Shown here one piece after another: positions 24,978 to 33,251 of a stretch of 64,000 bases of DNA (the first letter of the stretch is position 1; each line of letters begins with the position of its first letter). This DNA comes from Streptomyces sp. NBC_00247. Its GTDB lineage: Bacteria; Actinomycetota; Actinomycetes; Streptomycetales; Streptomycetaceae. The notes below the pieces were generated by a model. The model searched no databases and had not been told where the DNA came from. It was given only the letters and a program-made list of their open reading frames with translations. The stretch covers positions 2,666,001 through 2,730,000 of the forward strand of contig NZ_CP108093.1 of the NCBI RefSeq assembly GCF_036188265.1. Reading direction: 5' to 3'. The translations under genes and the position numbers were made by a program.

Positions 24978-27737
24978 TCAGCCGGTGGCCGCAGCCGGCT
25001 TGAGGGTCAGCGTCTCGGCCGTCGAGGCGCTGACCGCGTCGGCGCCGAAGGACCAGTCGAGCAGTTCGCCGTTGACCCACTTGTCCGTCTGGTCGGTGTA
25101 GTGCGCGCTGAACGCGTGCCCGGAGGCGCCGGTCAGGTTGATCCAGCGGGACTTGTCCCAGTCACCGACGTTCAGCACCATCCGCATCGACGGCACCCAG
25201 ATGACGTCGTAGCCGCCGGCCGCGTTCCAGCCGGTGGCGTCGACCGCCGCCTCGCCACCGCCGAGGTTCCACGGACCGCGGTTCAAGGCCTTCTGGAGCA
25301 GGCCGGGACCGGAGGTGCCGAGGGTCTGGTTCTTCAGCGTCAGCTGGTGCAGCCGGCCCCAGCTCCAGGTGGAGATGTCCTTGCCGAGCTTGGCGGTCAG
25401 CTCCCAGCGGGCGTCGTCCATGGCACGGGCGAACAGCTGGTCGCGGTTGTTGATGGCGGTCTCGCGGCCCTGGGCCGGAACCTTCCACCAGTCGTTGTCC
25501 TCGTCGTCCAGGATCTTGGAGACGACCTCGTTCCAGCGGTCGCCGCCGTCGGGCTGCGCCGAGTCGGCGTCGCGCTGGCCGCATTCACGGACGAGCTTGT
25601 TCTGCTCGTCGACGGGCCCGGTGGAGTCGGCCCGGGTGACGTAGATGCAGTCGCCCTCGACGCGCATCTCCTTGGGCAGCTTGTCGCCGAAGGCCAGCAT
25701 CAGGATGTTGCGCCAGACGCCGTTGAAGTACGCGGCGGCGGCCGAGTCGGAGTCCTGGGTGTAGTCCCAGCCCTCCAGCAGCTTCTGCGCCTCGCGGACG
25801 TCCTTGTCGGCGATGTTGATGCTCAGCAGCTTGGGCACCAGCAGCGCGGCGATCTCGCTGGTGTTGTCCATCTGCATCTTCGTCATGTCGTCGGTCGAGA
25901 TCTTCTCGCCGCCCTTGATCTTCGACGCGATGAGGTCGTTGATGCGCTGGCTGCGGGTCCCGTAGCCCCAGTCCTTGGTGAGCAGCTCGGGGTACTTCTC
26001 GTCCACGACCGCCTGGTTCGCGGTGACGATGTAGCCACGCTCCGGGTTGTACTCGTACGGCAGCTCGCTGAAGGGGATCGGGTCCTTCTCCCAGCCGTAC
26101 TTCGAGGACCAGCCGGGCATCGGCATGGTGCCGTCACCGGACTTGCGGACCGGGATCCACCCGGGTGCCTGGTAGCCGATGTTGCCCTTGGTGTCCGCGT
26201 AGACGAGGTTCTGGGAGGGGACCTCGAAGTGCTCGGCGGCCTCGCGGAAGGACGCGAAGTCGTCGGCGCGGTCCAGCTCGAAGACGGCGTCCATGGAGTG
26301 GCCGGGCTGGAGCGCGGTCCACTTGAGCGAGACGGCGTACCCGGACGCGCGGTCGGGGGCGGCGCCGGCGACCGGGGCCTTCTGGCCGACCTTCTCCAGC
26401 TCGCCGCTCCGGTCCGAGACGACGGGGCCGTTGTTGGTCTCGCGGACGGTGATCTTCCGGCTCTTTCCGCCGGCGACCTTGATGGTCTCCTCACGGGTGG
26501 TGAAGGGGACCGTCTTGCCGTCGTAGAGGTAGCCGTCGGTGGAGACCTTCTCCAGGAAGAGGTCGGTCACGTCGGCACCGAGGTTGGTGAGCCCCCAGGC
26601 GACGTCCTGGTTGTGACCGATGATCACCCCGGGCATGCCCGAGAAGGTGTATCCGGCGGTGTCGTACTGGCACTTCGCCGAGACCTCGCGGCAGTGCAGC
26701 CCCATCTGGTACCAGAGCGAGGGCAGCATCGGCGCCAGGTGCGGGTCGTTCGCCAGCAGCGGCTTGCCGGTGGTGGTGTGGGAGCCGGAGACGACCCAGG
26801 AGTTCGACCCGATGCCGTTGCCGTTCGGGCCGAGCAGCGCCGGGATCTCGTCCAGGGTGTCGGAGAGCGCGCCGAGCTGGGTATTGAGTCCCTCGGTGGC
26901 ACCGGTGACGGTGTCCCCGTCCACGGTCGAGTCGCTCGCCTCGGCGTCCGGGTCGAACTCGCCGGTGGCGGAGGAGACCGCGCCCTCGCCGACGATCGTC
27001 TCGTGCTTGTCGTACGGGTACTCGGGGTACAGGTCCGCGATCTGCTTCGCCGTGAGCCTGCTGGTCATCAGCGAGCGGTCGATCTCGTCCTGCATGTTGC
27101 CGCGCAGGTCCCAGGCCATCGCCTTCAGCCACGCGACCGAGTCGACCGGAGTCCACTCGGTGGGCTTGTAGTCGTTGGTCAGGTTCAGCGCCGCGTACTC
27201 GACGGAGATGTCCTTCCCGTCCTTGCCCTTCAGATACGCGTTGACGCCGTCCGCGTACGCCTGGAGGTTCTTCTTGGTGTCGGCGCTGAGGACCTTGTCG
27301 TACTCCTCCTGCGCGACCTTCCGCCAGCCGAGCGTGCGGAGGAAGGAGTCGGTCTCCACCTGGCTGGAACCGAACATCTCGGAGAGCCGCCCGGCCGTCA
27401 TGTGACGGCGGACGTCCATCTCGTAGAAGCGGTCCTGCGCCTGGACGAAGCCCTGGGCGCGGAAGAGGTCGGCGTCGGTGTCCGCGTAGACCTGGGGGAT
27501 GCCGTAGTCGTCGCGTTTGACCTCGACGTCTCCGGTCAGGCCGGGGACCTCGATCGTTCCTGTGGTCTGCGGGTACGAGGCCCGGACCGTGGCGACGGAC
27601 CAGTACGCGCCGTACCCGACGCCCGCGACCAGCGCCAGGACCAGGACGATCACGATGAGGCGGGCGCGTCGCCCCTTCTTCCGGCCGGATTTCTTCGCAG
27701 CGGAAGGACCGGCAGAGACGGTTGTGTTGGCGGGCAT
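24978..27737 (-). CDS. Penicillin acylase-family Ntn hydrolase (membrane-anchored)
   Basis: 919 residues. N-terminal Lys/Arg-rich stretch then one membrane span (about 26-48), with no obvious signal peptidase site, so probably anchored and facing outside. The rest is an S45 Ntn-hydrolase precursor: alpha-chain (about 60-280), spacer rich in Asp/Ser/Thr (about 255-300), then the autoprocessing site GIGSNSWVVSG, making Ser311 the N-terminal nucleophile of the beta chain, followed by KPLLANDPHL. Members hydrolyse beta-lactam side chains, acyl-homoserine lactones or other amides. ATG 27737 follows AAGGA. Divergent from the antiporter gene. Substrate unknown. Confidence 0.93.
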   Translation of the reverse strand: MPANTTVSAGPSAAKKSGRKKGRRARLIVIVLVLALVAGVGYGAYWSVATVRASYPQTTGTIEVPGLTGDVEVKRDDYGIPQVYADTDADLFRAQGFVQAQDRFYEMDVRRHMTAGRLSEMFGSSQVETDSFLRTLGWRKVAQEEYDKVLSADTKKNLQAYADGVNAYLKGKDGKDISVEYAALNLTNDYKPTEWTPVDSVAWLKAMAWDLRGNMQDEIDRSLMTSRLTAKQIADLYPEYPYDKHETIVGEGAVSSATGEFDPDAEASDSTVDGDTVTGATEGLNTQLGALSDTLDEIPALLGPNGNGIGSNSWVVSGSHTTTGKPLLANDPHLAPMLPSLWYQMGLHCREVSAKCQYDTAGYTFSGMPGVIIGHNQDVAWGLTNLGADVTDLFLEKVSTDGYLYDGKTVPFTTREETIKVAGGKSRKITVRETNNGPVVSDRSGELEKVGQKAPVAGAAPDRASGYAVSLKWTALQPGHSMDAVFELDRADDFASFREAAEHFEVPSQNLVYADTKGNIGYQAPGWIPVRKSGDGTMPMPGWSSKYGWEKDPIPFSELPYEYNPERGYIVTANQAVVDEKYPELLTKDWGYGTRSQRINDLIASKIKGGEKISTDDMTKMQMDNTSEIAALLVPKLLSINIADKDVREAQKLLEGWDYTQDSDSAAAAYFNGVWRNILMLAFGDKLPKEMRVEGDCIYVTRADSTGPVDEQNKLVRECGQRDADSAQPDGGDRWNEVVSKILDDEDNDWWKVPAQGRETAINNRDQLFARAMDDARWELTAKLGKDISTWSWGRLHQLTLKNQTLGTSGPGLLQKALNRGPWNLGGGEAAVDATGWNAAGGYDVIWVPSMRMVLNVGDWDKSRWINLTGASGHAFSAHYTDQTDKWVNGELLDWSFGADAVSASTAETLTLKPAAATG

Positions 27738-27884
27738 CGCTGTCCTTCGCGGGGCAGGGTGGTCCTGGGAGTGCAAGGGCAACCATAGGCGCAGCGCCGA
27801 TCCGACTCGGACGCGGTGGGGGGCTGCGGTCATCCGCACACAGGTCGTACACAAAATCGAAGGCGTCAAGAAAGCGTTAAAGAT

Positions 27885-27907
27885 TAGGTAAGGTAACGAA
27901 GTACCTA
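27885..27907. promoter_or_regulatory. Dyad TAGGTA-N11-TACCTA
   Basis: Inverted repeat (27885-27890 and 27902-27907) in the AT-richest part of the divergent region between the acylase and antiporter genes. Suggests an operator near the antiporter promoter; the binder is unknown. Confidence 0.35.
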
Positions 27908-27908
27908 C

Positions 27909-27930
27909 CCGCCGGGAACCTGCCCGGCGG
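27909..27930 (+). promoter_or_regulatory. Leader hairpin of the antiporter gene
   Basis: Perfect 8-bp stem (27909-27916 with 27923-27930) with a 6-nt loop, ending 26 nt before the CTG start and just ahead of the ribosome site. It does not match a riboswitch class I recognise. Confidence 0.35.
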
Positions 27931-27955
27931 TCGTACGCGGGGAAGGAAGCGCGCC

Positions 27956-29872
27956 CTGACTGTCCACACGCTCAACGAACTCCTGCTGGTCTCGTCGCTC
28001 GTCCTGCTCGTCGCGGTGGCGGCGGTCCGGATCTCGTCACGCAGCGGGCTCCCCAGCCTGCTCCTGTACCTCGGGATCGGCATCGCGCTGGGACAGGACG
28101 GCATCTTCGACGTCCAGTTCGACAACGCGGAACTCACCCAGGTGATCGGCTACGCCGCCCTGGTAGTGATCCTCGCCGAGGGCGGACTGGGCACGAAATG
28201 GAAAGAGGTCAGGCCCGCGCTTCCGGCTGCGGCCGTGCTCTCCACCGTGGGCGTGGGCATCAGCGTGGGAGTCACCGCGGCGGGGGCCCACTACCTCGTC
28301 GGGCTGGAGTGGAAGCAGGCGCTCATCATCGGCGCGGTCGTGTCCTCGACGGACGCGGCCGCCGTCTTCTCCGTACTCCGCAGAGTGCCGTTGCCCTCCC
28401 GGATAACGGGTGTGCTGGAGGCCGAGTCCGGCTTCAACGACGCCCCGGTGGTCATCCTCGTCCTCGCGTTCTCCACGATCGGCCCGGTCGAGCACTGGTA
28501 CGTCCTGATCGGCGAGATAGCGCTGGAACTCGCCATCGGCGCGGCCATCGGCCTCACCGCCGGCTGGCTCGGCGCCTACGCGCTCCGCCACGTCGCGCTG
28601 CCCGCCTCCGGCCTCTACCCGATCGCCGTGATGGCCATCGCGGTCACGGCGTACGCCGAGGGCGCCATCGCGCACGGCAGCGGGTTCCTCGCCGTGTACC
28701 TGGCCGCCATGGTGCTCGGCAACTCCAAACTGCCGCACTGGCCGGCCACCCGGGGCTTCGCCGACGGGCTCGGCTGGCTCGCCCAGATCGGCATGTTCGT
28801 CCTGCTCGGCCTGCTCGTCACCCCGCACGACCTGCTCGACGACTTCTGGCCCGCGGTGGTCGTGGGCCTGGTGCTCACCGTGGTGGCCCGGCCGCTCTCG
28901 GTCTTCCTGAGCCTGGCGCCGTTCCGGCTGCCCAAGCGCGAGAAGACCCTGATGTCGTGGGCGGGACTGCGCGGCGCCGTCCCCATCATCCTCGCCACCA
29001 TCCCCATGGTGGCCGGCATCGACGGCTCCACCCGCGTCTTCAACATCGTCTTCGTGCTGGTCATCGTCTACACACTGATCCAGGGCCCGACGCTGCCCTG
29101 GCTCGCCAAGGCGCTGAAGATCGCCGAGGACCCCTCCGAAGCCGCCGACCTGGGCATCGAGTCCGCCCCCCTGGAGCGGTTGCGCGGGCACCTGCTCTCC
29201 GTCGCGATCCCGGCGAGGTCGAAGATGCACGGCGTGGAGGTGGGCGAGCTGCGCCTCCCGGCCGGCTCCGCCGTCACCCTGGTGGTCCGGGACGGTACGA
29301 GCTTCGTACCCGCCCCCGCGACCGTGCTGCGGCGCGGCGACGAACTCCTGGTGGTCTCGACCGACCCGGTGCGCGACGCGACCGAGGCCCGGCTCCGGGC
29401 CGTCGGCGAGGGCGGCAAGCTGGCCGGCTGGCTGGGCGCGGGGCAGCGTCCGGGCGGCGCGGCGGACGGCGATGCCGTGGCCCGGCTCGCCCGGGCCACC
29501 CACCTGGACCGGCTCGCGAACACGATGCAGCGGCTCAGCGGCGCGGCGGACGGGCCCGCGCCCGAACCGAAGGCCCGACGGGGCGGCGCGGCGGCGGCCC
29601 GAGCGGCAGGGGCCGCCCGCGTGGCGGACGCCCCGGGGCGTCCGGAGAAGGACGGGCGGCGGGAGAAGGGCGCGCGTACGGAGAAGGCGGGGCGGCCGGA
29701 GCCGGGCGGGCGGGCCGCCGGGCAGGGCGGGCGGGCCTCGGCGAAGGGCGCGCCCGCGCGGGACCGGAAGAGCCCGGGGCGCGCCGAGCACCCCGAGCGC
29801 CCGGAACGTCACGGGGGCGGGGATCGGCCGGGGGCGGGCGACCACTCGGAGGGGCCGACCGCACGACGCTGA
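27956..29872 (+). CDS. CPA1 cation/proton antiporter with TrkA-C domain
   Basis: About 638 residues. Twelve or so membrane spans of the Na+(K+)/H+ exchanger fold, with VSSTDAAAVFSVLRR holding the exchanger Asp residues and SGFNDAPVVILVL the second conserved ND motif. A cytosolic TrkA-C (RCK_C) domain follows (about 405-475) and then a 150-residue Arg/Ala/Gly/Pro-rich tail. Similar proteins are K+/H+ antiporters gated by nucleotides. The only codons that keep the first span are CTG 27956, with GGAAGGAAG just before it, as the frame has no ATG, GTG or TTG between the upstream stop (27878) and 28016. GTG 28016 would cut off the first span. Confidence 0.85.
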   Translation: MTVHTLNELLLVSSLVLLVAVAAVRISSRSGLPSLLLYLGIGIALGQDGIFDVQFDNAELTQVIGYAALVVILAEGGLGTKWKEVRPALPAAAVLSTVGVGISVGVTAAGAHYLVGLEWKQALIIGAVVSSTDAAAVFSVLRRVPLPSRITGVLEAESGFNDAPVVILVLAFSTIGPVEHWYVLIGEIALELAIGAAIGLTAGWLGAYALRHVALPASGLYPIAVMAIAVTAYAEGAIAHGSGFLAVYLAAMVLGNSKLPHWPATRGFADGLGWLAQIGMFVLLGLLVTPHDLLDDFWPAVVVGLVLTVVARPLSVFLSLAPFRLPKREKTLMSWAGLRGAVPIILATIPMVAGIDGSTRVFNIVFVLVIVYTLIQGPTLPWLAKALKIAEDPSEAADLGIESAPLERLRGHLLSVAIPARSKMHGVEVGELRLPAGSAVTLVVRDGTSFVPAPATVLRRGDELLVVSTDPVRDATEARLRAVGEGGKLAGWLGAGQRPGGAADGDAVARLARATHLDRLANTMQRLSGAADGPAPEPKARRGGAAAARAAGAARVADAPGRPEKDGRREKGARTEKAGRPEPGGRAAGQGGRASAKGAPARDRKSPGRAEHPERPERHGGGDRPGAGDHSEGPTARR

Positions 29873-29948
29873 CGGAGCGGTCGGACACGGCACGGCCGCA
29901 CCGGTCCGTATACGACCGGTCCGCGGTCCTGTGGGACCACTCGCCCTG

Positions 29949-30000
29949 GCGTACGCCGTGCGGCGCGGTGCGTACGCCGTGCGGCGCGGTGCGTACGCCG
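29949..30000. repeat. 21-bp tandem repeat, 2.5 copies
   Basis: Two identical 21-bp units at 29949-29969 and 29970-29990 followed by ten bases of a third. The unit begins GCGTACGCCGTGCGG and lies between the antiporter and MFS genes. Likely replication slippage; no coding role seen. Confidence 0.8.
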
Positions 30001-30077
30001 CCGTGCTCCCCGTACCGCTTCCCCGCCGCCCCTGGTCGCCGCGACTTCCGGCTGTAACATGAGGCCGACCTGATCGA

Positions 30078-30122
30078 CCAACTCTGTCTGATGCAGAGCT
30101 GGCGCGACCGTATGGCGGTCGT
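30078..30122 (+). promoter_or_regulatory. Two leader hairpins before the MFS gene
   Basis: Hairpin 1: CTCTG (30082-30086) with CAGAG (30094-30098), extended by CCA/TGG. Hairpin 2: CGACCG (30105-30110) with CGGTCG (30116-30121), 5-nt loop. They stand in the 29873-30246 gap, about 125-170 nt before the start codon, so they may be in the transcript leader. I cannot match them to a known riboswitch. Confidence 0.35.
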
Positions 30123-30246
30123 GGCGTCGCTCCGCACTCCTTGAGCGGGACGCCCGGCATCTACCGCAGTTCCGCGCGAAGAGGACAGCTCTCGGCAGCC
30201 CCCGTACCCCGGGCGCGGTGCCACCAGGCGGCAGAAAGGCACGGCC

Positions 30247-31527
30247 GTGGCGTCCACGGTCCCCGTCCGTCCCGGATACGGGCAACTCCTGCGCACCCCC
30301 GGTGCGTGGACCTTCCTGCTCCCGGGCTTCGCCGCCCGGCAGCCCTTCGCGATGCTGACCATCGGCATCGTCCTGCTCGTCCAGCACACCACCGGCTCCT
30401 ACGGCAGCGCGGGCGCCGTCGCGGCCGTCTCCGGTGTCTCGATGGCCCTGTTCGCCCCGCAGAGCGGCCGGCTGGCGGACCGGTTCGGGCAGCGGACCGT
30501 GCTGCTGCCCGGCGTACTGGTGCACGCGGTGTCGGTCGGCGCACTGACGGCGCTCGCGCTGGCGCACGCGCCCCTGTGGGCGCTCTTCGCCGCCGCCGTA
30601 CCGACCGGTGCCTCGATCCCGCAGATCGGCCCCATGGTGCGCGCCCGTTGGGCGGCGCTGCTGGGGCCCGCACCCGGCCGTCCGGCCTCCCCGCTGATGG
30701 CGACCGCCGCCGCGTTCGAATCGGTGACCGACGAGTTCACCTTCGTCCTGGGGCCGGTCCTCACCACGGCGCTCTGCACCGGCGTGCACCCGGCGGCCGG
30801 GCTGGTCACCGAAGCGACGCTGACCTTGCTCGGCGGGGCGCTCTTCGCGGCGCGGCGCTCCACCGAGCCCGCCCCGCACTCCCCCACCGCGGACTCCGCG
30901 CCGCGTACCTCCGCCCTCGCGGTCCCCGGCGTCCGGGTGCTCGCCGTCACCTTCCTGGGCATCGGCGCGGTCTTCGGCGGCATGCAGGTCTCGCTGACCG
31001 CCTTCGCCGAGGAGATCGGCCACCCCGGGGTGAACGGCCTGCTGTACGGAGTCTTCGCCTCCGGCAACATGCTGGCCGGGATCGTCTGCGGCGCCGTCGC
31101 CTGGAAGCGCGGCCCCCGCCGCAGACTCGTCGTCGGGTACGCCGCCCTGACCCTGACCGCGTCCGCGCTCTGGGCGGTGCACTCCGCGCCGCTGATGGCC
31201 GGGCTCGGCTTCCTGGTCGGGCTCTCCGTCGCGCCCGCGCTGATCAGCGGGTACACCCTGGTCGACGCGCTGGTCCCGGCCTCCGCCCGGACCGAGGCCT
31301 TCACCTGGCTGACCGGCTCGGTGGCCCTGGGGCAGGCGGCGGCCGTCACGGTGGCCGGCCGGCTGGCCGACGAACGGGGCGCGAGCAGCGGATTCGTCGT
31401 GCCGCTGGTGGCCACGGTGCTCGCGCTGGCGACCCTGCTGATCCTGCGTTCGCGGCTTCTGCCGACCGCGTCCGCGCGGGCCGTGGCACGTGGGATCGGT
31501 CACCGGGAGCCGGTCACGGTGGACTGA
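30247..31527 (+). CDS. Major facilitator superfamily transporter
   Basis: 426 residues, twelve predicted membrane spans, with the MFS loop 2-3 motif GRLADRFGQRTVLL and the repeat-half equivalent lost, a pattern seen in actinobacterial drug or metabolite exporters of unknown substrate. GTG 30247 has AAAGG at -9. The gene stands alone after a 374-bp leader region. Confidence 0.88.
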   Translation: MASTVPVRPGYGQLLRTPGAWTFLLPGFAARQPFAMLTIGIVLLVQHTTGSYGSAGAVAAVSGVSMALFAPQSGRLADRFGQRTVLLPGVLVHAVSVGALTALALAHAPLWALFAAAVPTGASIPQIGPMVRARWAALLGPAPGRPASPLMATAAAFESVTDEFTFVLGPVLTTALCTGVHPAAGLVTEATLTLLGGALFAARRSTEPAPHSPTADSAPRTSALAVPGVRVLAVTFLGIGAVFGGMQVSLTAFAEEIGHPGVNGLLYGVFASGNMLAGIVCGAVAWKRGPRRRLVVGYAALTLTASALWAVHSAPLMAGLGFLVGLSVAPALISGYTLVDALVPASARTEAFTWLTGSVALGQAAAVTVAGRLADERGASSGFVVPLVATVLALATLLILRSRLLPTASARAVARGIGHREPVTVD

Positions 31528-31557
31528 TTCCACGGAATAGGTCAGTATGGAACGTCG

Positions 31558-31584
31558 TTAGCACTCACTGAGTGAGAGTGCCAG
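31558..31584 (+). promoter_or_regulatory. CIRCE element (HrcA operator)
   Basis: TTAGCACTC-N9-GAGTGCCAG: the left arm is identical to the CIRCE consensus, the right arm matches 7 of 9 bases, and the spacer is exactly 9 bp. The GAGTGCCA form is common in actinobacterial CIRCE sites. It overlaps the AGGAGG ribosome site of the FmdB gene, implying heat-shock repression by HrcA. Confidence 0.8.
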
Positions 31585-31593
31585 GAGGAGCAA

Positions 31594-31950
31594 GTGCCGA
31601 CCTATCAGTACCAGTGCACCGAATGTGGCGAAGGCCTTGAGGCGGTGCAGAAGTTCACCGATGACGCCTTGACCGTGTGCCCGAACTGCAATGGACGCCT
31701 CAAGAAGGTGTTCTCCGCGGTCGGCATCGTCTTCAAGGGTTCCGGTTTCTACCGGAACGACAGTCGTGGATCGTCGTCGAGCAGCACCCCTGCTTCGCCG
31801 TCCACGAAGTCGTCCGACTCCGCTTCGAAGTCGTCGTCCTCGTCGGGCTCCGACTCCGGCTCGTCGTCGTCTTCGGCTTCCACCGCTTCGGCCTCGTCGT
31901 CGGCCGGTTCGTCGGCCTCCTCGACCTCGTCGAGCGGCTCGGCCGCCTGA
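31594..31950 (+). CDS. FmdB-family zinc-ribbon protein
   Basis: 118 residues. N-terminal zinc ribbon with CTECG and CPNCN Cys pairs (MPTYQYQCTECGEGLE start), then KKVFSAVGIVFKGSGFYRND, the standard FmdB domain, followed by a tail of about 60 residues that is almost entirely Ser with Ala/Thr/Asp. FmdB domains are widespread regulators or chaperone-like proteins without a settled function. GTG 31594 follows AGGAGG, which overlaps a CIRCE element, so it belongs to the HrcA heat-shock regulon. Confidence 0.92.
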   Translation: MPTYQYQCTECGEGLEAVQKFTDDALTVCPNCNGRLKKVFSAVGIVFKGSGFYRNDSRGSSSSSTPASPSTKSSDSASKSSSSSGSDSGSSSSSASTASASSSAGSSASSTSSSGSAA

Positions 31951-31992
31951 GACGGGCCGCACCAGACAGCTCCACCACGTACACAGCTTCAC

Positions 31993-32021
31993 CGGGACTC
32001 CGCCGATCACCTCGGCGGAGT
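31993..32021 (+). terminator. Hairpin terminator of the FmdB gene
   Basis: Perfect 12-bp stem (31993-32004 with 32010-32021) and 5-nt loop, 43 nt after the FmdB stop codon. Confidence 0.75.
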
Positions 32022-32040
32022 CCTCGTGCTGTCTCCCGTC

Positions 32041-32118
32041 AGGGCGTGTGCCGAAAGTCCCGCCGGACCCGCCGTCCGTCCGGAGGGCGGGTCCGGCGGG
32101 ACTTTCGGCACACGCCCT
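32041..32118. repeat. Perfect 33-bp inverted repeat
   Basis: Arms 32041-32073 and 32086-32118 are perfectly complementary over 33 bp around a 12-bp centre. The arm starts AGGGCGTGTGCCGAAAGTCC. It lies between FmdB and MTA phosphorylase, just before the latter start. Too long and too perfect for an ordinary terminator; compatible with a MITE-like or REP-like mobile palindrome. No clear target duplication. Confidence 0.75.
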
Positions 32119-32129
32119 AGCCTGACAGC

Positions 32130-33071
32130 ATGGTGAACGCAGGCACGATCACGGACGCGGGTACGCGCCGGGCCGGGGGGGACGTCATGAGCACTGGTGC
32201 GGGTACGGGTTCGGCGGCGGTGCCGGGCGCGGCCTCCGGGCCCCGCGCGGAGATCGGCATCATCGGGGGTTCGGGCTTCTACTCCTTCCTGGACGATGCC
32301 ACCGAGGTCCGGGTGAAGACGCCGTACGGGGACCCCAGCGACTCCGTGTTCCTGGGCGACATCGCCGGTCGCCGGGTCGCCTTCCTGCCCCGGCACGGCG
32401 GCGGCCACCACCTTCCGCCGCACCGCATCAACTACCGGGCCAACCTCTGGGCGCTGCGCTCGCTCGGTGTGAGCCAGGTGCTCGGCCCCTGCGCGGTCGG
32501 CGGGCTGCGGCCCGAGTACGGCCCGGGCACACTGCTCGTCCCGGACCAGCTGGTCGACCGCACCAAGGCGCGCACCCAGACCTACTACGACGGCGAACCG
32601 CTGCCCGACGGCACGGTGCCGAACGTGGTGCACCTCGGATTCGCCGACCCGTACTGCCCCCGGGGGCGCGCCGCCGCACTCGCCGCCGCGCGCGGACAGG
32701 ACTGGGACGCGGTGGACGGCGGGACGCTGGTGGTGGTCGAGGGGCCGCGCTTCTCGACCCGCGCGGAATCGCGCTGGCACGCGGCGATGGGCTGGTCGGT
32801 GGTGGGGATGACGGGCCACCCCGAGGCGGTGCTCGCCCGTGAGCTGGGCCTCTGCTACTCCACGATGGCCCTGGTCACGGACCTGGACGCGGGGGCCGAG
32901 GCGGGTGAGGGGGTCTCCCACGAGGAGGTGCTCCAGGTGTTCGCCGAGAACGTGGACCGGCTGCGCTCGGTGCTCTTCGACGCGGTGGGCCGACTGCCCT
33001 CCGAGGAGAACCGCGACTGTGTGTGCGCCCGTGCGCTGGACGGGCTCGACACGGGGATCGCGCTGCCGTAG
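32130..33071 (+). CDS. mtnP: S-methyl-5-thioadenosine phosphorylase
   Basis: 313 residues. Purine nucleoside phosphorylase fold (MTAP subgroup): IGIIGGSGFYSF phosphate loop, FLPRHGGGHHLPPHRINYRA, GPCAVGGL, EGPRFSTRAES and the substrate loop ending VSHEEVL. Splits methylthioadenosine for methionine salvage. ATG 32130 follows TAGCCT at the distance expected for a leaderless transcript; ATG 32187 with a G-run before it is the alternative and would remove 19 poorly conserved residues. Confidence 0.93.
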   Translation: MVNAGTITDAGTRRAGGDVMSTGAGTGSAAVPGAASGPRAEIGIIGGSGFYSFLDDATEVRVKTPYGDPSDSVFLGDIAGRRVAFLPRHGGGHHLPPHRINYRANLWALRSLGVSQVLGPCAVGGLRPEYGPGTLLVPDQLVDRTKARTQTYYDGEPLPDGTVPNVVHLGFADPYCPRGRAAALAAARGQDWDAVDGGTLVVVEGPRFSTRAESRWHAAMGWSVVGMTGHPEAVLARELGLCYSTMALVTDLDAGAEAGEGVSHEEVLQVFAENVDRLRSVLFDAVGRLPSEENRDCVCARALDGLDTGIALP

Positions 33072-33251
33072 CCGCAGGGGCGCGGGCTCGGCGCCGGGGG
33101 GCCCGGGTCCGTTTCACCCCTGCGGGTGGCGAACTTTTCCACAACCGGTGGACGGTCCACAGGCCTCAGCGGAATCCGCGCTCACGGGGGAGGGTGAGGG
33201 GGCCCGGCCGGGACGTCCGGCGGGCATTCCGTACACACCGCAGGTGACGCC

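Noticed and set aside
25101..27788. 895-codon plus-strand frame opposite the penicillin acylase gene
   Set aside because: No domain and composition typical of antisense; the minus strand has the Ntn nucleophile motif and correct start.
30061..30246. Known riboswitch (TPP, SAM, cobalamin, FMN, guanidine)
   Set aside because: None of the conserved core strings of these classes was found in the leader.
32041..32118. Ordinary terminator of fmdB
   Set aside because: A separate 12-bp terminator (31993-32021) already serves fmdB and the 33-bp perfect arms are far longer than needed.
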